Assembly: GCA_015501075.1 (NCBI GenBank)
Contig: JADNYJ010000798.1
Span: forward strand, 1-12,912
Length of the DNA: 12,912 bases
DNA from: Gymnopilus junonius
Lineage: Eukaryota; Basidiomycota; Agaricomycetes; Agaricales; Galerinaceae
Reading direction: 5' to 3'
Part shown: piece after piece, positions 1 to 8,733 of the stretch
How positions within the stretch are numbered: the stretch's first letter is position 1
How the letters are laid out: each line of letters starts with the position of its first letter
Made by a program: the position numbers and the translations under genes
The notes under the pieces: generated by a model
What the model was told of the DNA's origin: nothing
Seen by the model: the letters and a program-made list of their open reading frames with translations, nothing else
Database searches by the model: none

Positions 1-1335
1 ATCATCGGATTTTTCTTCGGCTGAAGGGCTGAAGGTAGGTGTAGGTTCCTCATTGCTTGAAACCGTAGCTTTTCCATCGGCGACACCGTTTACGCCTTCC
101 TCTCGGGGATCAAAAGATCTGATTCTTCTCGCAACACTCTGAGACACAGTGAATGGGCTTTCCAAGCGTACGGGAGCAGAATAACAAATATCCTTGCTCT
201 GGAGGTCCTGATATGGGATGGCTGCATATGAATCATGCGAGCTGATATCTTTCCGTACATTGTTCGCTCTTCTGACGAAAGAAGAACAGGCTTCGTCTGT
301 AACAACATTTGGACTGAGGAGAGTAGGTATTGAAGAAGGTTCTTCTGACGCCGTTTCCATTTTGCGTTGCTCTGCTATGCGAAGCATCAGGGGCAAGACA
401 GCGACGCGTACTTGGTCTGCAGGCAGGTCTGATAGTTCGCCTTCTTCAGGATCTGAGCTTGAGGAAACGTCCTTGCGTCCATTGACATGGGGCATTTCGG
501 TGTGATTTGTGTATGATAGGACACCGTTATTTGACTGATTTTCAAGGCGATGGAGAGCCTGAGAATCGGCATCATGTTCAATGAGGTGTGTGGAGCCATT
601 TCGAATGTCCAATACTACAGCGGTAGGGGTAGCGTGCCGTTGTAATTCCTGCGTTTGACGTTTCTGGCTTGCAGGCCTGTTTTTAAATGACACACCCCAG
701 TCCTTCGACGATTCGGGTTTATTATGTTCATTGATATCGATAACGGATTCATTATTAGGCGCGGAGATAGCGCGTCCGTCATTAAAGCTGAAGTCCTAAC
801 AGGGAGTTGAAGAGTATTGTATAAGAAAACAATCAAAACTGATAAAATGTACCAGGTCGACCTCGATTGGCTCCGGTTTTACCACCACATTCGGCTGACT
901 ATTGTTCAAGAGTGGCCGGCTATCGTAATAATCTTCGTCAAGTGCATCCACATCTATTAGCATCGATCGTGATCCGAGAGTGGCGTTACGAAAAGAAAGT
1001 TCATCTTGATATTTTCCAGAGTCCGCCGTAACTTCGATGCGATCTAATAAGGATTTAGCCACCTCTACTGGCTCCAGAGTATCCTCATCAATTCCCATGC
1101 GGGCAAATAAGGAGAGCTTTCGTTGAGAGTTTGTGGTTAGAGTGTTGAGTTGGACTGGAGAAGAATCGAGATCGTCTGTGGACCCGTCGTCGAATTCGGT
1201 CCCGTGCCTTTCTTCCTGCCATAAAGCAAGGCGTTTAGATGATGGCTTGGCTTCATATCCAGGCCTCACCCAAGTCTTGTGAGGAAATTGTCCAGGAATC
1301 GCTTTGGGTCCTATGCGAGCCTTCAAATCCGCCAT
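1..1335 (-). CDS. Unrecognised acidic/serine-rich protein, N-terminal 426 codons (partial)
   Basis: I do not recognise the family. Exon 1 is 853-1335, starting at an ATG in good context (A at -3, G at +4) and giving 161 codons. A 57-nt GT-AG intron at 796-852 (donor GTACAT, acceptor TGTTAG) splits codons in phase 0. Exon 2 then stays open for 265 codons from 795 to the window edge, which is the main support for this splice. The protein begins MADLKARIGPKAIPGQF. It has an RKLSLFARMGID segment near residue 73, a VKPEPIEVD stretch near 151-159 that resembles a sumoylation site (V-K-x-E), and an acidic SSSDPEEGELSD patch about two thirds of the way along. Composition is rich in S, D, E, N and P with no membrane segment, so it is probably largely disordered. 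A nuclear or regulatory role would be a guess. The 3' end lies outside the window. Confidence 0.72.
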
Positions 1336-2027
1336 TTGTCCTCACTTGTCAAAGGGTAAAACAGGTTAAGAAGCGAACGGTGGCTGTTCGGCTTGTCGTA
1401 AACTCAAGTAAATGTCTGCAGGCATCAATGTTCGGGCCGTCGTCTTAGACAGTTAGACAAAATTATTACCATTATCACCCTTACTCAGAGGTCAATGATC
1501 GTGCAAGCCTCATCTAGGAGAAGCTGATGACAAACTTATGTAAGGATGAATGCAAGTTCACTAAAATGAATGAGCGGGTATGGCAAACCTTCATACATTG
1601 GTAAGGAAAAGAAAAGCTTTTGAAACCCCACAATCTCATGGTTCCAGTGAAGAAAGGAGACCAGCAAGGAATAATATTGGTTTAGAAAGATTTAATAGTA
1701 TTTTAAAACCTGGCCATCGGGTGCTAATGTTCTTGTTCATAAAATGACAAATTTCCCATTCAGCGTCGTAATACAAAGTTAAAGCCTTCAACTTGCAATA
1801 CTATGGGATCAGTGCCAACAAAATGTGCATGGTGGTAAATTAACTGTGTAGTGTTCAAGAAAAAGGGCAGGTATACACATCGTATTGGCCAAAGAACATG
1901 ACATCAACACTGACAGTTAAGTTAGATAAGCAGAACGACTTGCTGCTTTTTCCATAGTTCAATTTCCATATAAGATGCCCAGCTTCGCCAAAAAAATCCA
2001 GGAAGAGAAACGATGACAGGCGCCATA
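1336..2027. other. Gene-free interval (about 0.7 kb)
   Basis: This AT-rich stretch lies between the 5' end of the partial gene on the left and the 3' end of the degenerate F-box gene on the right, both on the minus strand. It should hold the promoter of the former and the terminator of the latter. I see no coding exon with splice support, no tRNA-like structure and no clear TATA element placed for position 1335. Just upstream of the 1335 start, minus-strand sequence with TTAAC followed by pyrimidines and CAAG could be an intron end, so an extra 5' exon cannot be excluded. Confidence 0.5.
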
Positions 2028-3638
2028 TCATACCAGTACTGTTGTTGAAATATACTCGATTTTGGGAAGTCCGCAGAAAGTCTCAACGTTTGGGAGTGCT
2101 TGGACTAGAGCTAATTTATACCTCTGCCGCAGGTCATGAGAGACATGCAAAGCTTTCTCTAGATGTAAGGAGCGCAGATGCCATGCCGAAAACACCAGTT
2201 GCTCCATTCTATACTGCTCCATTTCATGGACGAACTAGAAAAAGAACGAGTAAGCGAGCAAATAATGAAGAGTTGAGAACAATTTTTACCAGGGGTATCT
2301 CTTCATAAAGATCAATAAATCCCGAAGGGCCGACTTCGCTGAAACCAAGGCATAAGGTCTCCAATTTCGACAAAAGCTTCGCAATCCTGAACAGAACGAA
2401 AGGGCTGAAGAGGAACACATGGATTTTGAGTTCCCGCAGATTTGAAGCAGATGATAAACCTTGCAGCAGCTCATCTAGATTGGTGAAAGGCCAGTCGTGT
2501 CCTTGCACTTCGAGCGATACCAAGGTCTGATGGAACTGGCTAACAAAAGGTATCATTCCTTCCAAATACTCCAAAGGGAAATCATGTAGATGAATGATGA
2601 GATGCTGAAGTCTGGGGAAAGACACTGTGAAGCAATCATGGGAAAAGAAAGGGAATGGTGTCGGATAATATATGTAAGTAGCAACCATGCCGATATCAAG
2701 AGTACTGAGATGAGACCGGTGTGTCTGGAAAAAATGCTTCAGGCCTGCGAAGTCTAGCTCCTCCTGGCTAACAAGGGGCTGCTTCATTTTGAAGGATGAA
2801 AGGGAAGTCAAGTGGGTTAGATTGAGTAGCAGTGGCGACATAGAGACTTGTTCGGCCACTCAAGCTGCAGAGTCTTCAGAGTCCTGTGGTGTTTGTTGAT
2901 AAAGGGTACCAATGTCTCCATCACATGAAATGATGTCCGTTGTCACGTTGCCCTGATATCCGGAAAGATAGGGCTGTCAAGCTGAGTAGAGTATCTCTGG
3001 CGGGCGGTAAAATCTTGGCCATGTCCTCTATGGAACGATGAGATCCGGGATGTTAAATTGTCCTGAAGGCATCCATCCAGGAGCGAAAAATTTACAGGTG
3101 ACTGGCCGAAGTACCAATGTTCCTCGCCCCGAATCTCCACCCTCAGCGATGTCAAAGACGTCAATAGCGACATAATCTTCAATGCATTCTTCTTCGCGAA
3201 ATGAGCTGGCATCGGAGACTCGTTGAAAGTCATAGCCTTCCTTCTTGACTGTTACTCAAACTTTCAAGGCTTTGAGCAACTCGGACACTGGGTTCTCTAG
3301 AAGCTGCTTCTGTTTCTGCCTTCGCTGTCCTGCAGTAGCTTACACAGATGGCCAGGTCTGAAAGTCAATGATCGGACACGAGGTGCTATCATGGGGTCAC
3401 TAGATAGTCAAGGCACATATTATTGAGTGATGGTTGATTCCTGACCAGAAGGGACTCACGTCAGTCGGTTCAGGCTCCTCTCCGTGGACCTCCTGTTCAG
3501 CGAACCAATGAATGCCATTCTGTAGCGTGCGTCCAGTGCGATGCCGAGCAAGCTCGAATTGAGGGTGTACAAGTTCGAAACTTCCTCTGGGGATAGGAAA
3601 CTTGTGATATGCCATACATCATACGGGATGTCCTGCAT
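2028..3638 (-). pseudogene. Degenerate F-box/LRR-like protein gene
   Basis: The product resembles Agaricomycete proteins with an F-box-like start followed by leucine-rich repeats, which act as SCF ubiquitin-ligase receptors. The ATG at 3638 (A at -3) opens MQDIPYDVWHITSFLSPEE, an F-box-like helix. A 60-nt intron (3400-3459, GTGAGT...TAG) then joins smoothly to DPMIAPRVRSLTF, and the frame stops at 3297-3299. Family-like segments continue in changing frames: LLENPVSELLKALK (about 3260-3300), SWMDAF (about 3075), MAKILPPARDTLLSLTAL (about 2970-3020) and VPFINKHHRTLKTLQLEW (about 2855-2910). The C-terminal half (2290-2859) is one open frame of leucine-rich sequence. It splices through a 55-nt intron (2235-2289, GTAAAA...TCTAG) to a last exon ending at 2028. 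Roughly eight single-base indels interrupt the 5' half, with few in-frame nonsense changes. It may be a young pseudogene, or an intact gene carrying assembly errors. Confidence 0.65.
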
Positions 3639-3699
3639 CTTCAGCAAGCTGGTAAGGGTCAGCTGTGCAGAGTTTCGACACTCATAGGTCAGCATGAGT

Positions 3700-3706
3700 C
3701 TATATA
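3700..3706 (-). promoter_or_regulatory. Possible TATA element of the degenerate F-box gene
   Basis: The minus strand reads TATATAG here, about 60 bp before the ATG at 3638. That spacing allows a transcription start some 30 bp downstream and a short leader. It also lies just beyond the end of the upstream 620-aa F-box gene, where an independent promoter would be needed. It is a short AT motif, so chance occurrence is possible. Confidence 0.3.
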
Positions 3707-3764
3707 GGTGCAAGTTTGGCTTACGCACTTATCAGCCTTTCCTTTCCCATACAGCCAAACATAC

Positions 3765-5627
3765 TTAGATATTGACTTGTCTGAGAACGTAGTGACGGGG
3801 AATGACTTGAGAGGCGACACAGCCACTGAGTACTGATTGTTCCGAATTATTATTTATATGTACAGTGATTTTACTACAAACCTCATCCGCCTCTCCAAAA
3901 TGCCCAGTGATTGAAGAATAAACCCGAAGAATCAAACCCTCCTCCCTCAGCTGTCTCAATCGTTCGACCTCCTCCGGTTCCATCGGCATTTCTTGCTGTG
4001 TGCCGGTTGTATACAATTTGAGAATCAACCCCAATTTACGCAGAGGCTTCAGTCCGAGGTGTTCAGCTTCGACGTCGTACATTTCGATAACCCTCAGAAT
4101 AGCAAGGTCTTGTCGAGTTTCTGTCGTAGAGGCGCCGGACGTGGGTGGAGATGTGGGTGCCAATCGAGATCGGACCATGTCTGCGAAGCGGCCAGGCGAG
4201 CAAGACACGCATTCATATAGCGCGATCACGACTATATGCGGGCAAAGGACGCTTCCCGCGCTTTTGTATGTCATTCGATCCAGAAGCGTATCGGTTACGG
4301 GTAGAGGAGCAACCCCATTATCACTACCTTGGACGGTGAATTCCTTCAGAGTATTCTGGACGATCTCTAGACATTCAATGAGTTCTAACTCCGCCACTGG
4401 AGGAAAGTAAAGGTTCAGGCTCTCCAGTGGACATCTGGAACGACGAAGAAAGCTTGTAACCGAGTGGTGTGGCCAGGAGCGAATGTTTAGTACGAGCTCC
4501 TTCAATTTGGGTAGTGTTATTTCGTCAAACAGTGAAGATCCAATGGGGAATTCAGAACAGATAACAAGTGAGGTGAGCTCGGGTAGAGTAACCTGGAGGT
4601 TGTTGAGTACGGTGGTAGACATAGTGATGTTTTGGAAAGTGAGATGTGTTATCTTGCTCAGTTGTGCCATCGTCGATAAGCATTGATCTACGTCAATACC
4701 AGTGTTTAAAGTCAAGCGAGTGAGATTGGGCCAGGGAAGCACGATACGGGAGGCACGTCGGCTTGGGTTATCCCATATGAATTGTTGAAGATTGGGAGCC
4801 TTCGTCGCTGCTTCCGAAAGTTCCTGGACCACGACATCCTCAAGGCCCTCCACAGTCTGCATCTCGAAAGTTTCCAGGGTTTGATATTCAATTTCTGAAT
4901 GAAGCAACATGCAAGTGCCTTTCGGGACGCGAATCTTCAGGTGCCGCCAACGTCGTCCGAACCTCACCAGTGTCTCCGGAATGACCTTGTACAAAATATT
5001 GTTGTCTTGCACGGAAAAAGATAGTGGACAATTGCCTGCTCGCGAAAACCACATGTTAACCAGGGCGGTAATATTGTCTTTCTTGTTCGGGTCGAAACCC
5101 GTAGCAGCTCGACCGATATCAAAGGGTTTGCCGATTTCAAGTGAAGACCATAAGGTAGCACTCGAGATACAAATGGTCCGCCATGCACTGCAGACTTGCG
5201 TGAGGAGAAGGGGAGCATGGGATGCAGATGGCCGAATGAATTTCTCCTTGGGAAGACATAACCTGAATATTTCCGTGAGGACTTCCGGTGGAAGACGTCG
5301 TATCGGTGCGAGCGCAGAATTGAGAATGCGAATGGAATTACGGGACTCCTCTTGGGAAGCGTGAAGGCGCTTCAGCTGTGAGGGCCCGCTCTCTAGCTTC
5401 TTTATTCTCCAGTTAAAAGGAATTCCACAAAAACCTGGTAATCCTTCCTCCATAACGGTTACAGGGTTTATAATGGAGTCGATTTGGATAGCCAAAGATT
5501 CAAGACGTTCTTCATGGTGTTGAATTGTGCCCGTGATGGCGGGGATATCGTCCTCCGTCATTACATCGGCAGATCGTAACCAGTCCTTTACGTCCTTGTC
5601 GTTCAGTGAAATTGATGTAGATGGCAT
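3765..5627 (-). CDS. F-box protein with LRR-like C-terminal region, 620 aa
   Basis: Expected role: substrate receptor of an SCF (Skp1-Cullin-F-box) ubiquitin ligase, with the F-box binding Skp1 and the repeat-like region choosing a target that cannot be predicted. The single-exon frame is intact. Residues 35-110 are helical and coiled-coil-like, and then the F-box spans about 106-165. Its typical Agaricomycete core is LAPIRRLPPEVLTEIF and then TQVCSAWRTICISSATLWSSL, with W149 and W160 conserved in type. Leucine-rich segments follow to about residue 450 (for example NLTRLTLN, LPKLKELVLNI), and the C-terminus ends in a charged helix near LRKLGLILKLY. The start context is weak (T at -3), but codons upstream are closed and a leader intron with a TATA box fits this start. 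The last 38 residues are uncertain: removing a possible 56-nt intron (3826-3881) would replace the tail and move the stop to 3721. Confidence 0.85.
   Translation of the reverse strand: MPSTSISLNDKDVKDWLRSADVMTEDDIPAITGTIQHHEERLESLAIQIDSIINPVTVMEEGLPGFCGIPFNWRIKKLESGPSQLKRLHASQEESRNSIRILNSALAPIRRLPPEVLTEIFRLCLPKEKFIRPSASHAPLLLTQVCSAWRTICISSATLWSSLEIGKPFDIGRAATGFDPNKKDNITALVNMWFSRAGNCPLSFSVQDNNILYKVIPETLVRFGRRWRHLKIRVPKGTCMLLHSEIEYQTLETFEMQTVEGLEDVVVQELSEAATKAPNLQQFIWDNPSRRASRIVLPWPNLTRLTLNTGIDVDQCLSTMAQLSKITHLTFQNITMSTTVLNNLQVTLPELTSLVICSEFPIGSSLFDEITLPKLKELVLNIRSWPHHSVTSFLRRSRCPLESLNLYFPPVAELELIECLEIVQNTLKEFTVQGSDNGVAPLPVTDTLLDRMTYKSAGSVLCPHIVVIALYECVSCSPGRFADMVRSRLAPTSPPTSGASTTETRQDLAILRVIEMYDVEAEHLGLKPLRKLGLILKLYTTGTQQEMPMEPEEVERLRQLREEGLILRVYSSITGHFGEADEVCSKITVHINNNSEQSVLSGCVASQVIPRHYVLRQVNI
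3826..3881 (-). other. Possible alternative terminal intron of the 620-aa F-box gene
   Basis: The minus strand has GTTTGT at 3881 and ACTCAG ending at 3826. The 56 nt between them are clearly more AT-rich than the flanking exon, and the length matches other introns in the window. Splicing is in phase 0 after residue 582 (E in GEADE) and opens a 34-codon terminal exon ending at 3721-3723. No strong branch point is visible. Either end of the protein is possible without transcript data. Confidence 0.4.
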
Positions 5628-5635
5628 GGAATGTC

Positions 5636-5754
5636 CTGTGAAATGCTTGTCAAATACTGCGATTATATGTTATTTGAATCCCTTTGGGGGCTGTGCACAA
5701 TGACTGCCGTCGCTGTCGGCCTCGTTCAGGAGTGTTCAAAAGCTTGAGACTCAC
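5636..5754 (-). other. Probable 5' UTR intron of the 620-aa F-box gene
   Basis: On the minus strand a consensus donor GTGAGT begins at 5754 and an acceptor TTTCACAG ends at 5636, nine bases before the ATG codon (5625-5627). An upstream ATG near 5781 is closed by TGA within six codons, so the first exon is non-coding. The 119-nt length is longer than the coding introns here. The arrangement agrees with a transcription start near 5830, below the TATA box. Confidence 0.5.
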
Positions 5755-5856
5755 CGTATGTTTTCAAGTCCAATCCAACATGAGAGCAGGAGCCTAAAGT
5801 GGAGTCCGCCGAAGAACTCTTCAAGCGTGGATACCGCCTCTGTTCGTCTTTGGCCC

Positions 5857-5864
5857 CTTTTATA
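5857..5864 (-). promoter_or_regulatory. TATA box of the 620-aa F-box gene
   Basis: The minus strand reads TATAAAAG here, a near-perfect TATA box. Initiation about 30 bp downstream (near 5830) would give a non-coding first exon of about 75 nt before the donor at 5754. The spacing to the leader intron and the start codon is consistent. Confidence 0.55.
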
Positions 5865-7920
5865 AAGCCGCAGTGTTGCCTGTCATTTATTTGTTGTTAT
5901 GGTCAAGGGTCAACAATCGGATGGCGGAGTTATTGTGATTATCTTACACTGCAATGCGCCGCATAGTACCTCACCTCACTCAACACAAGCTCTGCCCGAC
6001 CACATATTGCGGTTCACGCCTTAAATAAGGATCGGAGGAGCGATGTATATTTTAAGGTAATATATAAACGCTTAAAAACTGATAACTTCATCCGAAGTCA
6101 TGGAGTAATTGCGGACTTCAGTCTATTTATTCCAAGGCCAGGTACTATGCCCAGAATCTCATTCGGTCCTTCATCCGACTCTCTGTAGAACTGCCAAGGT
6201 TATGGCAAGAGCAGTGTCAGCGTATTCGAGGACGTACTCCGGTCAATGAGCACTTTCTTTTCTACACTCCTCGACAAGAACTTGTCAAGCTGGGAATGAC
6301 GACATTTGATTGCACCCGAACATCGAGACCGACGATAGTAGGACCATAAATATCTGTGCATCCTACGCAAAAGTAGCTAACCTGTGATTTAAATAGGCGT
6401 ATAACCGGACCTATTTGTGAGGGCAAGCAACTCTCGCGAGTCGCGACAAAGCCAAGCTTCGTTCATTTCAGCCAACAGGACAGTTCGGACAAATGGCAAC
6501 AGCAAAACATTCAAGTCAGGCCATCAGAAGTGTTCTGAAGAAAGTTCGGACGTGTCGCTAAAGCGATCATCGGTGCTCATCAACGAGTACCTACTGAACT
6601 TCGCGAGGAGTGCTCAAGTTATCTGTAAATAGGTGGGGAAGAGTTCAAACGTCAGCTTTGCATCCAAAATACATACAAGTGATAGAAAGTCGGCAAAACT
6701 TTCGGCCATTCTTCTGAAGTCCATAAGATACTTCTCAGATAAGAGACCCAGTCGAACGGTACTGAGAGGAATACTAGGGGTTTAGAGGGCTTTCGATGTT
6801 CATCGTGGTGAAAGACAGGGATAGTAGAATCGGAGCTGGTCGGAGTCGGAAAAGTCGCGCTGCGAAGGCGCTCTCTCTGGCAGACTGGCTTCTTGTACTT
6901 GAAGCTTCGACTCAAATCAAATCTTCCTTCCTCGCAAAATGCTGCCCTCTAGCTTAAAAACTCGATTTTACCTCTATAAATAATCCTCGAGTTTTCCAAC
7001 ATGATATCGAGCTTTCAGTGAAATCTCGTCGATCCTTCTAGTAGTAAGCCTCATGAGTCTCGCGTGGGCCACCTCGACTCATAGCCTCATATCAGCCTGC
7101 TGGACAAGAAGGAGGACCCTTTTCATTCAATTCTACAGTCATATGCTCTCTGTTCTGCTATCGGTCATGACTCACTGCCGATCCCCAGAGCCATTATAAT
7201 TACACAAAATCATCTTTATCTGGCACCTGGACCATTTCAGAGTACATATTTCCTGGCTTCTCCTGGCGACCTGACTTACAAAAACACGAAATTACGATCT
7301 CTTACTACTGAACAATTTGGCGGACATCCTTCCTTTCGACTACCCGTTCCACGCCATTCGAGCCCGAGTTGAGTGTTGAGCACTGAGCCTCATGTGGCTA
7401 GGGGACTCTTTAGTCTGAAACAGATGTTATGACATGCATAGGCAAGAAATGTGAATAACGTTTCGATCTTGGCGATGCTCTTCAAGAGGCACGGCGCTGA
7501 AGTTGGTTCGGAAGGCGACTAGCCTATATTTCGACAACATCTACACTGTGACTCAGACGAGCAAATGCCCTCATCATAATGCAGGTCCAAAAGTTGAAGA
7601 TGAAGATCCAATAACTATAAACATATTCCAGATGCAGTAAGTGCTGCGGCAGAGAGAATCCGCGTCTCTTAGATTAGAATCGCTCCAGTCGATCTCACGA
7701 ACGTCAATTAAGATTTCACTTCAGCAGTACTATGAAGCCGTACACCCCTCTTTGTGGCTAGGCTTTCCTTCTCGAACGGCTTCTATTGGACCCTGACCTG
7801 TGGCGCAGTCCACCGTCATCATTTCTAAAACGTTGCCAGGTCCCACCATACTCACGACAGTGACTTTTCCCCATCTTTCATCTGAAGCCCCTAGGCCAGA
7901 GCTTGGGCGCTTAATTCACT
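5865..7920. other. Gene-free interval (about 2 kb)
   Basis: No coding exon here can be supported on either strand. Between about 6916 and 7920 no frame stays open for long. The two short open frames further left (71 codons at 6417-6632 plus, 87 codons at 6652-6915 minus) have no recognisable domain and no convincing splice partners. Visible signals are short: TATA-like AT runs near 6046-6068, a 9-bp inverted repeat around a TATAAATA (6957-6995), two exact TGACTCA heptamers (7168-7174 and 7549-7555), and a CCAAT box in reverse (7785-7789) upstream of the broken gene at 8025. I see no tRNA, 5S rRNA or terminal-repeat boundary. Confidence 0.5.
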
Positions 7921-7985
7921 GTGAGCAGTCTACTCCCCATCCACCTCGATCTAAGTCGTTATGTACTTACTAATATCAAATATAG
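7921..7985 (+). other. Probable 5' UTR intron upstream of the 8025 gene
   Basis: The donor GTGAGC starts at 7921, a textbook branch-point context TTACTAAT sits at about 7967-7974, and the acceptor ATATAG ends at 7985. The intron is 65 nt. The spliced leader has a TAA in frame just before the donor, so translation should start at the ATG at 8025, which has A at -3 and G at +4. This is the best evidence that the 8025 locus was, or is, a transcribed gene. Confidence 0.55.
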
Positions 7986-8024
7986 AAGGCACAGCAGTCC
8001 ACTACTCGTTCCTGTGCACAAATC

Positions 8025-8733
8025 ATGGTTGCATTCAACATCCCACCTCCATCGTACGACAACCAACTTGCCCGTGACCAAAAGGCGAGATTGGATGCCA
8101 TCTCAGAACAGCTCGACCGAGACAATCGAATAACGCTGTACGAAACTCGCGACCAGCGAACCCATGCCATACACCGCAGCCCACGACTCGCCAGCCACAG
8201 TCTGATCGAAGGTTACAACCGACTTGCCATTGACCAAGGGGTACGTTGGAGGCCGTCCACGACTCGCCCAGTGATACTCTGATCGAAGATCAGAACCAAC
8301 TTGACATTGACCAAAATGCAGATTGGAGGCCGTTTCAAGAAGCTCGACCGCCGAACCGTGGAGTACAACGAAACTCGCGCCCGTGCCAAGCCGAGCCCAA
8401 CAGCAAGAAATACCAAGAAGAATACGCCCGCGCGGCAGAGAACGTCGCCTCGGGCATGCCACGCAGTGGCTGATGCACCGGACGAGAAGACTCGTAGGAG
8501 TGCATCAGAATGCGGACAACTTTATGAACGCGTCCCGAGGAGAGGGACAATGCGCTGAAGGATATTGGGAAGGGTTGCTGATGATTATTGCTACTCCGTT
8601 TGTGCTGGCTGGGTTGGGGCTGTATGCGGCTGGTACGATTGTGGGTGGTGTTGCGTCTGTTTTGAAGGGGATTGGTAAGTTTGGGTGGCTAGCTTTGAAA
8701 AAGGCGAGGAGAATGGAATGTAGATCGCTGTAA
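8025..8733 (+). pseudogene. Broken gene with tandem repeat and glycine-rich membrane tail
   Basis: I cannot name the family. It resembles uncharacterised Agaricomycete proteins with a charged helical N-terminus and a hydrophobic end. The ATG at 8025 starts MVAFNIPPPSYDNQLARDQ. The frame runs 85 codons to a stop at 8280-8282, with three diverged copies of a unit around NQLAxDQxxRLEA. Family-like sequence then continues in other frames: KLDRRTVEYNETRARA (frame of 8301), NSKKYQEEYARAAENVASG (frame of 8246) and WLMHRTRRLVGVHQNADNF, followed by a 35-residue hydrophobic stretch (8572-8676) rich in G and A with GxxxG spacing, ending at TAA 8731-8733. Each frame change fits a one-base loss. Alternatively, an intron 8241-8466 (GTACGT...CGCAG) would join residue 72 in frame to the hydrophobic tail, giving a 161-aa product. 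The tail may insert in a membrane. Confidence 0.5.
8182..8333 (+). repeat. Imperfect 76-bp direct repeat, two adjacent copies
   Basis: Copy 1 is about 8182-8257 and copy 2 about 8258-8333. Both begin CACGACTCGCC, share TCTGATCGAAG in the middle, and end TTGGAGGCCGT. A more diverged third unit lies upstream (about 8052-8097, CAACCAACTTGCCCGTGACC to ATTGGATGCC). The 76-bp period is not a multiple of three, and copy 2 has an extra C near 8269, so the duplication itself disturbs the reading frame. Confidence 0.75.

Noticed and set aside
3993..5364. Several plus-strand open frames of 64-151 codons across the 620-aa F-box gene
   Set aside because: They are antisense to an intact gene with recognisable domains and have no motifs of their own.
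6417..6915. Short open frames of 71 (plus) and 87 (minus) codons
   Set aside because: They show no domain, no convincing start context or splice partners. Their length is within chance expectation.
6957..6995. 9-bp inverted repeat (AAAACTCGA/TCGAGTTTT) around TATAAATA
   Set aside because: The arms are short, the loop is 21 nt and no gene follows at promoter distance. It is compatible with chance.
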